From Granulicella sp. (GTDB lineage Bacteria > Acidobacteriota > Terriglobia > Terriglobales > Acidobacteriaceae): DNA of 64,000 bases. Numbering within the stretch: the first letter of the stretch is position 1; each line of letters opens with the position of its first letter. A program made the position numbers and the translations under genes. The notes below the pieces were generated by a model. The model worked only from the letters and a program-made list of their open reading frames with translations. It searched no databases and was not told the DNA's origin. Positions 36,997-46,348 of this stretch are shown here, one piece after another. The stretch lies in assembly GCA_003132145.1 (NCBI GenBank), contig PKWU01000075.1, positions 1 to 64,000 on the forward strand, written 5' to 3'.

Positions 36997-37193
36997 TGCT
37001 TCTATGTTACCTGTACTTGGGGCGGTACTGGAAGATTGGCACATCCACTGTTGGTCTCAATTGTCCTTCGCAGTCCTTCCGTTCTTCGCTATGAGCTTTC
37101 CCAAGGAAGATTTCGATGCGGCGCGCATGCATTTGCTTCCGCCAAACGGATACACTTTGTATGCAATCGAAATGGTTGATAGAGGAGAGCACA

Positions 37194-38666
37194 ATGTTTC
37201 TGGGAATTGACGTAGGGACAGGGGGAACGCGGGCCGTGCTGGTGGACCGCGCGGGACGAGTGGTGGCGTCGGCGACGAGCGATCACGCGCCGATCCACTC
37301 CGCCGAGATCGGCTGGGCGGAGCAGCAGCCGGAGGACTGGTGGCGCGCCGCGCGCGAAGCTATTGCGGGCGCGATCGCGTCCGCCGAGCTGGATGGCGCG
37401 CAGATCGAGTCCATCGGCCTCACCGGCCAGATGCACGGCTGCGTCATGCTCGACGCGGCGGGTGAAGTCCTGCGTCCCGCGCTCATCTGGTGCGACCAGC
37501 GCACGCAGCCCGAGTGCGACTGGCTCAACGACAAGATCGGCCGCGAGCGTCTGATCGAGCTCACATGCAACCCAGCGTTGCCCAACTTCACACTCACCAA
37601 GCTGCTCTGGGTGCGCACCCATCAGCCCGAAATCTTCGCGCGCATCGCGCACGTTCTCTGCCCCAAGGACTACGTCCGCTTTCGCCTTACCGGAGAGTAC
37701 GCCATCGACATGCAGGAGGCCAGCGGAACGTTGCTGCTGGACGTGGCGCATCGCCGCTGGTCGGCAGAAGTCGCCGAGGCCGCGGGCATTCCCCTGAGCT
37801 GGCTGCCGCGTCTCTTTGAAGGCCCCGAAATCTGCGCGCGCATCAGCGACGCAGGCGCCGCCGCAACCGGCCTCGCCGCTGGAACTCCCGTTGCGGCAGG
37901 CGCGGGAGACCAGGGCGCGGGCGCGGTGGGAATGGGAATCGTCGCGCCCGGCGCGGTCTCTGCCACCATCGGCACCAGCGGAGTTGTCTTCGCCGCCACA
38001 GACAAGCCCACCATGGACCGCCTCGGTCGCCTGCACACCTTCTGCCACGCCGTGCCCGGGATGTGGCATGTGATGGGAGTGACCAACGGCGCGGGCCTCT
38101 CGCTGCGCTGGCTGCGCGACACCTTCGCCCCCGGCGTCTCCTACGACGAGCTCACCGCCGAGGCCGCGCGCGTCCCCGCCGCCAGCGATGGAATGCTCTG
38201 GGCGCCGTATCTCTTCGGCGAGCGCACGCCGCACCTCGACCCCGAAGCCCGCGCCGCGTTCGTCGGCATCACTGCCTCGCACACCCGCGCCCACTTCGTC
38301 CGCGCGGTGCTGGAGGGTGTCGCCTTCAGCCTGCGCGACACGTTTTCCTTGTTTGCCGAACTGAAAATCCCCGTCGCACGAATCCGGCTCGGCGGAGGAG
38401 GAGCGCGCGGCCCGCTCTGGCGGCAGATCCAGGCCGATGTCTACGGCCAGCCGGTGGAGCTGCTCGCCGCCGAGGAGGGAGGCGCATTCGGCGCGGCGCT
38501 GCTGGCCGCGGTCGGCGTCAACGCGTGGCCCAACGTGCAGGCGGCCTGCACCGCGACCGTCCACGTCGCGCAAACCATCCAGCCGAAGGACGCACCCGCA
38601 ATGGACGAGGCCTACGCGCGCTTCCGCAGGGTTTATCCTGCACTGAGAGAGATTGGGAAGGCGTAA
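37194..38666 (+). CDS. xylB: xylulokinase-like FGGY sugar kinase
   Basis: MFLGIDVGTGGTRAVLVDRAG; IGLTGQMHGCVMLD; IGTSGVVFAATDKP; RLGGGGARGPLWRQIQADVYG. Confidence 0.9.
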   Translation: MFLGIDVGTGGTRAVLVDRAGRVVASATSDHAPIHSAEIGWAEQQPEDWWRAAREAIAGAIASAELDGAQIESIGLTGQMHGCVMLDAAGEVLRPALIWCDQRTQPECDWLNDKIGRERLIELTCNPALPNFTLTKLLWVRTHQPEIFARIAHVLCPKDYVRFRLTGEYAIDMQEASGTLLLDVAHRRWSAEVAEAAGIPLSWLPRLFEGPEICARISDAGAAATGLAAGTPVAAGAGDQGAGAVGMGIVAPGAVSATIGTSGVVFAATDKPTMDRLGRLHTFCHAVPGMWHVMGVTNGAGLSLRWLRDTFAPGVSYDELTAEAARVPAASDGMLWAPYLFGERTPHLDPEARAAFVGITASHTRAHFVRAVLEGVAFSLRDTFSLFAELKIPVARIRLGGGGARGPLWRQIQADVYGQPVELLAAEEGGAFGAALLAAVGVNAWPNVQAACTATVHVAQTIQPKDAPAMDEAYARFRRVYPALREIGKA

Positions 38667-39760
38667 TGGCAGAGCGGGAGATTGGCGTTGGCGTAATTGG
38701 CTACGGACTGGGCGGGCGCGTCTTTCATGCGCCGTTCGTCAACGCGGTGCAGGGGCTGCGTCTGGCGGCGATCATGCAGCGCACCGGCGACGACGCGGCA
38801 AAAGCATATCCCGCAACCAGGATTGCGCGCTCGGTCGAGGAGTTGCTGTCCGATAATTCCATCGAGCTGGTCGTCGTCTCCACGCCCAACGAGACGCACT
38901 TCGCGCTGGCCAAACAGGCCCTCGAAGCAGGCAAGCACGTGGTCATCGACAAGCCCTTCGCCGCCACTAGCGTTGAAGCGCTCGAACTCGGCGAACTCGC
39001 AAAGAGCAAGGGGCTGCTCGTCATTCCCTTCCACAACCGCCGCTGGGACGGCGACTTCCTCACCGTCAAAAAATTGCTCGCCGAGCAAGCCGTTGGCCGC
39101 CTCGTCACCTTCGAGTCGCACTTCGACCGCTTCCGCTCCATCCCGCGCGAGAACACATGGAAGGAAGCCGGGAATCCCGCCAATGGAATGCTCTTCGACC
39201 TCGGCCCGCACCTCGTCGATCAAGTCCTCGCGCTCTTCGGCGCGCCCGACGCGATCACCGCCAGCGTCCGCTCCGACCGCGACCAGACGGCCGTCGAAGA
39301 CGCCTTCGACATCACTCTCCATTACCCCGCCGCGAACGGAAAAGGCCTGCTCGCCCACTGCCGCACCAGCTATCTGGCCTGCGACAACGCGCCGCGCTTC
39401 CTGCTGCACGGGACCAGGGGCAGCTTCCGCAAGCACGGCCTCGATCCGCAGGAGCCCGCACTGGTCGCCGGCGCAAAGGTTCCCACGCAAGGCTCGCAGG
39501 AGGTGTGGTTGCAGGAAGACAAATCCGCGTGGGGCACGCTGACCGTCGCTCCCAATCCAGCCGATCCGGCAACGCTCATCACGCGCCAGGTCAAGACCGA
39601 ACGCTGCGACTACCGCAGCTTCTATGCCAACGTCCGCGATGCAATCCTCGGCACCTCGCCGCTCGCCGTCACGCCGGAGGACGGCTTCCGCGTCATCCGC
39701 CTGCTGGAGCTGGCGCGCGAAAGCTCCACCCAGGGCCGCACCCTGAAGGTGCAGTTCTGA
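38666..39760 (+). CDS. Gfo/Idh/MocA-family oxidoreductase
   Basis: VGVIGYGLGGRVFHAPFVNAVQGLRLAAIMQRTG; HVVIDKPFAATSVEALEL; start overlaps the preceding stop (TAATG). Confidence 0.9.
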   Translation: MAEREIGVGVIGYGLGGRVFHAPFVNAVQGLRLAAIMQRTGDDAAKAYPATRIARSVEELLSDNSIELVVVSTPNETHFALAKQALEAGKHVVIDKPFAATSVEALELGELAKSKGLLVIPFHNRRWDGDFLTVKKLLAEQAVGRLVTFESHFDRFRSIPRENTWKEAGNPANGMLFDLGPHLVDQVLALFGAPDAITASVRSDRDQTAVEDAFDITLHYPAANGKGLLAHCRTSYLACDNAPRFLLHGTRGSFRKHGLDPQEPALVAGAKVPTQGSQEVWLQEDKSAWGTLTVAPNPADPATLITRQVKTERCDYRSFYANVRDAILGTSPLAVTPEDGFRVIRLLELARESSTQGRTLKVQF

Positions 39761-39926
39761 CCGCCGGGCATCGCGCGCAGCGGCCCGGCGCTACCTCGCC
39801 CAGCCGCCCACGCCGCTCACCTTGCTGCAATGCGCGCGGGGCCTGAAGACGAGAAGTGAGTAGACGAGGAACCTGCACAGCCGGGCCGCCGGATGACGAG
39901 CAGCCTGAAGACGGCGTGAAGCCTGG

Positions 39927-40160
39927 TTATAGAAGTGGACTTTGGTTTTGGTCCGCAATACTCGGGTCGGTTACTGGCCGATTCCGCCGGGTGCGGTAGC
40001 CGCGGCTGCGATACAGGAACAGCGATCCGCACGCGCCGCACTTCCACGGGTAGATGCCGAAGTGGCCCAACACGCTCTGCTGCAGGAAGCCGTTGCGGTG
40101 GACTCGCAGGGTAGAGTTCCCACTGCATGTGGGGCATCGCACTTCTTTCGACCGTGACAT
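39927..40160 (-). CDS. small zinc-ribbon-like protein
   Basis: MSRSKEVRCPTCSGNSTLRVHRNGFLQQSVLGHFGIYPWKCGACGSLFLYRSRGYRTRR contains CPTC...CGAC pairs. Confidence 0.55.
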   Translation of the reverse strand: MSRSKEVRCPTCSGNSTLRVHRNGFLQQSVLGHFGIYPWKCGACGSLFLYRSRGYRTRRNRPVTDPSIADQNQSPLL

Positions 40161-40198
40161 ATTCTTCCTGTTACCGCTGGGAGAATTTCGCGCAATCC

Positions 40199-40308
40199 CT
40201 GAACGGTTTCCCCGTACCGGATCGAGCGATAGTGCTGCAATGTGGCTTCCTGCGAAAAACCACGAAACATTCTTCACAACTGCAACGCCCGCGATGAAAC
40301 TCTCTCAG
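40199..40308. repeat. possible diverged relative of the 7431-7545 element
   Basis: Same order and similar spacing: gaacggtttccccg, tgtggcttcctgcgaaaaaccacgaaacattcttc, gatgaaactctct. Confidence 0.35.
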
Positions 40309-40487
40309 CTTGCATCCGGGAGCCAACCCGGTATGGAGTTCTATCGGCAGGGGGAAGCAGTTGCTACCATGGCCCGAAACCTGTCTAACAACAAATCTAC
40401 AAACTAAATCTGGAAACTGCTGTATCCCTGATCACACCACAAGCAATCGATGTGCGCCATAACCATAACGTTGCAGCAAGAATAACC

Positions 40488-41153
40488 TCAACCGGCCTTC
40501 TGCGCCTGCGATTTGTGAAATTTTTGCACAAGGGCAAGGTACTTCCGTGCGTTTTCGGTAATCGTCTCGGGGTGACCCTCCGCGATGGCCTTTGGGTTCA
40601 CCAGGTCGGCGCCGACGCCGAGCGCGAATGCTCCCGCCTCCAGAAACTCCGCCGCGGTGGCCAGCGATACGCCGCCGGTGGGCACCAGTTCCACCTGGGG
40701 CAGCGGCGCCTTGATCGACTTCAGGTACTTCGCCCCGCCCAGCGCGCTTGCCGGGAAGACCTTGACCGCGTCCGCGCCAGCCTCCCATGCGGTGAGTATC
40801 TCGGTGGGCGTCAGCGCGCCGGGAAGTACGGGCACGCCGTAGCGATGGCACATCTCGATGGTCTTGAGGTTGAGCGTGGGGCTCACCACAAACGCCGCGC
40901 CCTCCAGAATGCACAGCCGCGCCGTCTCGGCGTCCAGCACGGTACCCGCGCCGATCAGCAGGTTGGGCATCTCCTGCGCCACGCGACGCATCACGCGGAA
41001 CGCGCCGGGAACGGTCATGGTGACTTCCATGACGGTGACGCCGCCGTTCGCAACCGCTGTTGCCAGCGCCAGCGCCTGCTCTTCGCTCTCGGCGCGCAAC
41101 ACCGGCACCAGGCCGATCCTGCGCAATGCATTCAGAACTTCTGCTTTCTGCAT
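40488..41153 (-). CDS. eda: KHG/KDPG aldolase
   Basis: VLNALRRIGLVPVLRAESEEQALALATAVANGGVTVMEVTMTVPGA; LIGAGTVLDAETA; VKVFPASALGG. Confidence 0.93.
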   Translation of the reverse strand: MQKAEVLNALRRIGLVPVLRAESEEQALALATAVANGGVTVMEVTMTVPGAFRVMRRVAQEMPNLLIGAGTVLDAETARLCILEGAAFVVSPTLNLKTIEMCHRYGVPVLPGALTPTEILTAWEAGADAVKVFPASALGGAKYLKSIKAPLPQVELVPTGGVSLATAAEFLEAGAFALGVGADLVNPKAIAEGHPETITENARKYLALVQKFHKSQAQKAG

Positions 41154-41174
41154 TTCTTTCTCCTGTTCCCTGCT

Positions 41175-42263
41175 TTACCGCTGTACGCGGGCGCCGCCGC
41201 CCTTCATAATGCGCTGCACCTCGTCGAATGTCGCCATGGTTGTGTCGCCGGGGGTAGTCATGGCCAGCGCTCCGTGCGCGCATCCGCAGTTCACGGCCCA
41301 CTCCGCGCCCTTCTCATTGAGAAATCCGTAGATCAGCCCCGACGCGAACGAATCGCCGCCGCCCACGCGGTCGAAGATCTCCAGGTCCGGCATGGGACGC
41401 GCCTCGTGGAACACGCCCTCGTAGTAGCAGACCGCGCCCCAGTCGTTGATCGTCGCCGTCTTGGCGTTGCGCAAGGTGGTGGCCACCGCGCGGAAGTTGG
41501 GAAACGCCGCTACCGCCTTCTCGATCATCCGCCGGAAGCTGCCCGAGTCCAGCGCGCCAAGGCTCTCGCCCACGCCCTCGATCTCGAAGCCCAGCGCGGC
41601 GGTAAAGTCCTCTTCGTTGCCCAGCATCACATCCACATACTTCGCCAGCTCGCGGTTCACCTCGGTCGCGCGCGCCTTGCCGCCAATCGACTTCCACAGC
41701 GAGTCGCGATAGTTCAGGTCGTAGCTGACGATGACTCCGTGCTTGTGCGCCGCGATCATCGCTTCCTTGGCAACCTCCGCGGTCGATTCGCTCAGCGCGC
41801 AGAAGATCCCTCCGGTGTGCAGCCAGCGCGCGCCCTCTTTGCCGAAGATCTCGTCCCAGTCGATCTCGCCCGGTTGCAACTGGCTCACCGCCGTGTGCCC
41901 GCGGTCACTGCAGCCCAGCGCGGCGCGCACGCCAAACCCGCGCTCGGTAAAGTTCAGCCCATTGCGCGTCGTGCGCCCCACGCCGTCGAACTTCGCCCAC
42001 TTCACATGCGACTGGTCCACGCCGCCCTGCAGCATCAGGTCTTCAATCAGCCGGCCCACGGCATTGTCGGCCAGCGCGGTCACCACCGCAGTCTTCATCC
42101 CGAAGCAGCGGCGCAGGCCGCGCGCCACGTTGTACTCGCCGCCGCCCTCCCACACCTGGAACTGGCGTGCTGTTGCCACCCGCACGTCGCCGGGATCGAG
42201 CCGCAGCATCACCTCGCCCAGGCTCACCAGGTCCCACTTGCACTCCTCTTTATTGCGAATCAT
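41175..42263 (-). CDS. kdgK: 2-keto-3-deoxygluconate kinase-like PfkB sugar kinase
   Basis: LVSLGEVMLRLDPGDVRVATARQFQVWEGGGEYNVARGLRRCFG; FDRVGGGDSFASGLIYGFL. Confidence 0.88.
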   Translation of the reverse strand: MIRNKEECKWDLVSLGEVMLRLDPGDVRVATARQFQVWEGGGEYNVARGLRRCFGMKTAVVTALADNAVGRLIEDLMLQGGVDQSHVKWAKFDGVGRTTRNGLNFTERGFGVRAALGCSDRGHTAVSQLQPGEIDWDEIFGKEGARWLHTGGIFCALSESTAEVAKEAMIAAHKHGVIVSYDLNYRDSLWKSIGGKARATEVNRELAKYVDVMLGNEEDFTAALGFEIEGVGESLGALDSGSFRRMIEKAVAAFPNFRAVATTLRNAKTATINDWGAVCYYEGVFHEARPMPDLEIFDRVGGGDSFASGLIYGFLNEKGAEWAVNCGCAHGALAMTTPGDTTMATFDEVQRIMKGGGARVQR

Positions 42264-42329
42264 CAGACTATTTCCCCCCGTCCGCCATTAATCCAGGCTC
42301 CTCGCGCCAACCAGAAACCAACAACCAGC

Positions 42330-42361
42330 AACAAATAACCAACAAATAACCAACAAATAAC
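42330..42361. repeat. three tandem copies of aacaaataacc in an AAC-rich tract
   Basis: aacaaataacc x2 plus aacaaataac, embedded in a low-complexity tract at about 42306-42391. Confidence 0.85.
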
Positions 42362-42392
42362 AACCAACAACTAACAACGAACAACCTGCAAC

Positions 42393-43223
42393 TTACTTCA
42401 AATTCCGAATGGCAACCAGGTCCATGTCGTCGTAGGCCTGGTTTTCTCCGCCCATGCCCCAGCAGAACCCGTAGTTCTTGGTGCCAACTCCGGCGTGGAT
42501 CGACCATCCCGGAGAGACCACCACCTGCTTGTCCGCCATAATCAGGTGGCTGGTTGCGTCGGGCGGTCCCATCAGGTGCACCACGCGCTGGTCCGGCTCG
42601 ACATCGAAGTAGAAGTAGACCTCCGACCGCCGCATGTGCGTGTGCGCGGGCATGGTGTTCCAGTTGCTCCCCGGCGCAAGCAGGGTGAATCCCATCACCA
42701 GTTGGCAGCTCCGGATTCCGTCGCGATAGATGGTCTTGTAGATAGTCCGCTTGTTGCATGTCTCGGCCGACCCCAGCTCCAGTCCCTTCAGGTCGGCGAA
42801 CTTCACCATCTTCGTGGGATATTCGGTGTGCGCCAGGTAACTCAGAAGATAAAATGCAGCCGGAGCGAAGACCGACTTACTTGAAAAAGTAACTGACTTA
42901 CTTCCGCGACCTACATAAAGGCAGTCCAGCTTGTCCAAGTCGAAGCTGACTCCATCGACTGAGACCGAGCCCGGCCCTCCGGTGTTGAGCACGCCCAGCT
43001 CGCGCCGCTCCAGGAAGTAGTCGGCGCGCAACTCCGGCTGCGTCTCCAGCTTCAGCGCGGCGACGGTCGGCACAGCGGAGCCGATCACCGTCCGGTCCAG
43101 GTCCACATAGGCCAGGTCGATGCGTTCGGGAGTGAATATGCCTTGCAGCAGAAACGTCTCGCGCAACTCTTCGCTCGTCATCCGCGCATAGCGCACGGGA
43201 TCGGCCATCTGAAGCAGTTTCAT
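42393..43223 (-). CDS. kduI: 5-dehydro-4-deoxy-D-glucuronate isomerase
   Basis: PVRYARMTSEELRETFLLQGIF; NWNTMPAHTHMRRSEVYFYFDVEPDQRVVHLMG. Confidence 0.94.
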   Translation of the reverse strand: MKLLQMADPVRYARMTSEELRETFLLQGIFTPERIDLAYVDLDRTVIGSAVPTVAALKLETQPELRADYFLERRELGVLNTGGPGSVSVDGVSFDLDKLDCLYVGRGSKSVTFSSKSVFAPAAFYLLSYLAHTEYPTKMVKFADLKGLELGSAETCNKRTIYKTIYRDGIRSCQLVMGFTLLAPGSNWNTMPAHTHMRRSEVYFYFDVEPDQRVVHLMGPPDATSHLIMADKQVVVSPGWSIHAGVGTKNYGFCWGMGGENQAYDDMDLVAIRNLK

Positions 43224-43376
43224 GGGTCTCCTTCGAGCTCCACCTCCACTCACGCCGCCGTGGAGCCACGCAGGCCATTGTAACGGAGTGGTCTGGCAGA
43301 ATGCGCGATCGAACTTACACTTCGCGGCAGAGAAGTTTGCCCGATGCGGCAAGGCCTGCGTAAAGTAGTCCGTATC

Positions 43377-44144
43377 ATGCCCAACATTCTCGACTCCTTC
43401 CGCCTCGACAACAAGATCGCCCTCGTCACCGGCTCGGCCGGCGGGATGGGCGCGGCCATTGCCATCGCGCTTGCCCAGGCCGGCGCCACCGTCGCCACCC
43501 ATGACGTGCGCCCCCCCACCGCTACCTCCGACGCCATCGTCGCCGCGGGCGGAAAATCCGCCGCCTTCAGCGCCGACCTCTCCGACACCGCCGCCTCCGA
43601 CGAACTCTTCAAGCAGGTGCTCGCCAAGTTTGGCCGCGTCGACATTCTAGTCAACAACGCCGGAATCATCCTACGGGAGGACGCCGTCAACGTCCCCCTG
43701 GCCGACTGGCTGAAGGTCATCCAGATCAACGAGACCGCCGTCTTCCAGCTCTCCCAGCTCGCGGGCCGCGACATGATTTCGCGCAAGGCACCGGGCAAGA
43801 TCATCAGCATCGCGTCCCTGCTCAGCTTCCAGGGCGGCATTCGCGTCCCCTCCTACGCCGCGGCCAAGGGCGCCGTCGCCCAGATCACCAAGGCGCTGGC
43901 CAACGAGTGGGCCGTCAAGGGCATTCAAGTCAACGCCATCGCTCCGGGATACATCGCCACCAACAACACCAAGGCGCTCAGGGCCGATGCAGAGCGCAGC
44001 AAGGCAATCCTCGACCGCATCCCCGCCGGGCGCTGGGGCGAGGCTACCGACGTCGCCGGCACAGCCGTCTTCCTCGCATCGTCCGCAGCCGACTACATCA
44101 CCGGCCATGTGCTTGTGGTGGACGGCGGATGGATGGCGCGATAA
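43377..44144 (+). CDS. kduD: SDR oxidoreductase, 2-deoxy-D-gluconate 3-dehydrogenase-like
   Basis: ILDSFRLDNKIALVTGSAGGMGAAIAIALAQAGA; PSYAAAKGAVAQITKALANEWAVKGIQVNAIAPGYIATNNT. Confidence 0.88.
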   Translation: MPNILDSFRLDNKIALVTGSAGGMGAAIAIALAQAGATVATHDVRPPTATSDAIVAAGGKSAAFSADLSDTAASDELFKQVLAKFGRVDILVNNAGIILREDAVNVPLADWLKVIQINETAVFQLSQLAGRDMISRKAPGKIISIASLLSFQGGIRVPSYAAAKGAVAQITKALANEWAVKGIQVNAIAPGYIATNNTKALRADAERSKAILDRIPAGRWGEATDVAGTAVFLASSAADYITGHVLVVDGGWMAR

Positions 44145-44177
44145 CCATTCATCCACTCGAAACAGATTGCACCAAAC

Positions 44178-44213
44178 AAAAAGATCCCACCCCTCAAGGA
44201 TGGGATCTTTTTT
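44178..44213. terminator. bidirectional terminator between kduD and a convergent small gene
   Basis: aaaaagatccca ... tgggatcttttttt, 12-bp perfect arms. Confidence 0.85.
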
Positions 44214-44640
44214 CAGGACCGAAGTTGTTGGCGGTCAGCTCGATGCGTCTCTCATTCACGAAATCTGTCGTGACAATAACCGTGCCAGAAACTTGGAATT
44301 TCAGATCATTAAATTCGTTCTCCAATATTCCAACTCTGATCTTACGAAGTGAACCCATATCAAGTGCAGCAGCTCCAACGCGTGCGTTTGCTTCAACGCT
44401 GGTCTGCCAAGACGCATCATTATCAATCGTGATGTACCAGCCCACAGGAAGCGAATCAAAGCTATCGAAAGCACCAGCAACAATGTGCAGTTCCAACCCC
44501 ACAATTCTTTCGCCACTTCTAAGCTGCACATTCTGAATTGAAAATACGTGATGCTTTGGTGCTTGTGCCTGACATTGGCCCAAACACAACCACAGAATAG
44601 CAACCAAGCCAAGCTTCATTACTCGAGACGTAATCATCAT
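44194..44640 (-). CDS. small secreted hypothetical protein
   Basis: Signal peptide MMITSRVMKLGLVAILWLCLGQCQAQA; lower-GC region; 3' end overlaps the terminator. Confidence 0.6.
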   Translation of the reverse strand: MMITSRVMKLGLVAILWLCLGQCQAQAPKHHVFSIQNVQLRSGERIVGLELHIVAGAFDSFDSLPVGWYITIDNDASWQTSVEANARVGAAALDMGSLRKIRVGILENEFNDLKFQVSGTVIVTTDFVNERRIELTANNFGPEKRSHP

Positions 44641-44713
44641 TCCTCCAGTGGCACTGGAATCATCGTGGCCGTGCATTGCCAACGTAAATTGGGACAGCAG
44701 GCTAATCTCAGCG

Positions 44714-46348
44714 TTACTTCCCCACCTTCGCCGCCGGCGGAATCGTAATATCCATCTCCGTCACTGTGCCCAGCGTGGAGAGCGGCGGCTTGATCTCCGT
44801 CTTGTTGCCCACCACCACAATCGCCAGCTTCGACGCGTCGATGTACTTGTTCGCCACGCGCGTCACATCGGCCGCCGTCACGCGCGCGATTCCGTCCTTG
44901 TACTTCTCCAGATAGTCCGGCGGATAGCCATAGAACGCCAGCACAACCTGCTCGTTCAGCGTCTTCTCCGGCGTGTCGTAGTGGAAGATGAACGAGTTCA
45001 TCACGTCATCCTTGGCCTTCTTCAGTTCCTCTGGCGTCGGCGGATCGGTCTTCAGTTGGCCGATCACTTTCAGCACCGCCTGGGTCGCCGCCACCGTGCT
45101 CACGCTCTTCGTTCCAGCCTCGCTGCGAAATTCGCCGGGGTGGTCGTACGCGGCGCCATAGCTTCCGCCCACTTCGTAGGCCAGCCCCAGCTTGGTGCGC
45201 ACATACTGAAAGACGCGCGAACCGAAGCCGCCGGAGAAGACCTCGTTCATCACGCTCAGCGCGTAGTAGTCGGGATTGCTGCGCTCGGTGCCGATGCCCA
45301 CGATCTGCACCGACGACTGGTCCACATCCTCCTTGTCCACGAAGTAGACGCCCGGCTTCGGCCCCACGAAATCCGCCTTCATCGTCTCGATCGCCGCGCC
45401 GCGCGCCAGCGGCTCGAACGCCTTGCGCAGCTTCGCCTCCATCGCCGTCGAGTCGAAGTCCCCCTCCACCGAGACGATCATGCCGTTGGGAACCACGCTG
45501 CGGTCGTGCCACGCCTGCAGGTCGTCCACGGTCACCGCAGCCACGGTCGCGTACTCGGCCTGTCGTGCGTACGGGCTCTCCGCGCCGTACACCAGCTTGG
45601 TCGATTCACGCCCCGCAATCTCGCCCGGGTCGTCGTTGCGCCGAGAGATCCCAGTCGCCATCTCGCGCTGCGCCATCGCCAGCTTCTCCGTCTTGAAGGC
45701 CGGATCGAGCAGTAGATCGACCGCCTCGCCGAAGACGACATCGAAGTCCTGCTTGAAGCTTCCCCACTCCACAGACGTGTTGGCCAGCCCGCCGCCGGTC
45801 TCGATGCTCGCGGCCTTTACCGCAAGCTCCGCGTCCAGCGCGTCGCCGCTCTTCGCCGCCGTCCCGCTGGTGCGCCACGCCTCGCCGTACATCGACACCA
45901 GGCCGATCTTCGCGGCCGGCTCCTCGCGGCTCCCTCTGCGGATCAGGATCGATCCATCGATGAACGGAAGCTCATGGTCCTCCTGTAGGAAGATCACCAG
46001 CCCGTTGGCCAGTTCGATCCGCTTCGGCTGCTGCGGCTTGAAGTCATGCAGCGGCGGAATGGCAATCTTCTTCCACGGCTGCGCCTGCGCCGGGGCCTTC
46101 GCCGCAATTTGCGCGGGAGACTTAGCAGCAGTCTTCGCAGCGCTCTTCGCGGTCGCAACCGTGGCAGGTTGCGCCGAAGCTACGCTCTGTGCCGCGGAGA
46201 ATTGTCCCGGCGGGAGCAGAACACAAACCGCAATCGCAAGTGCGAAGAAACTCCCGATTGATTTGCTCTTCATCCTCATCCCCGCCGAATCCGTTCTGTT
46301 TGTCCGCATTGCCGAAGCAGTGATTAATTCCAATGAGGCGTCCTTCAT
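44714..46348 (-). CDS. M16-family metallopeptidase homologue lacking HXXEH (likely inactive partner)
   Basis: M16 fold segments (LIRRGSREEPAAKIGLVSMYGEAW; FSGGFGSRVFQYVRTKLGLAYEVGGSY); the active-site position reads VSMYGEAW. Confidence 0.83.
   Translation of the reverse strand: MKDASLELITASAMRTNRTDSAGMRMKSKSIGSFFALAIAVCVLLPPGQFSAAQSVASAQPATVATAKSAAKTAAKSPAQIAAKAPAQAQPWKKIAIPPLHDFKPQQPKRIELANGLVIFLQEDHELPFIDGSILIRRGSREEPAAKIGLVSMYGEAWRTSGTAAKSGDALDAELAVKAASIETGGGLANTSVEWGSFKQDFDVVFGEAVDLLLDPAFKTEKLAMAQREMATGISRRNDDPGEIAGRESTKLVYGAESPYARQAEYATVAAVTVDDLQAWHDRSVVPNGMIVSVEGDFDSTAMEAKLRKAFEPLARGAAIETMKADFVGPKPGVYFVDKEDVDQSSVQIVGIGTERSNPDYYALSVMNEVFSGGFGSRVFQYVRTKLGLAYEVGGSYGAAYDHPGEFRSEAGTKSVSTVAATQAVLKVIGQLKTDPPTPEELKKAKDDVMNSFIFHYDTPEKTLNEQVVLAFYGYPPDYLEKYKDGIARVTAADVTRVANKYIDASKLAIVVVGNKTEIKPPLSTLGTVTEMDITIPPAAKVGK

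Noticed and set aside
37194-39760. xylB plus Gfo/Idh as a novel sugar pathway
   Set aside because: Common housekeeping sugar-metabolism genes with no unusual architecture; substrate cannot be inferred.
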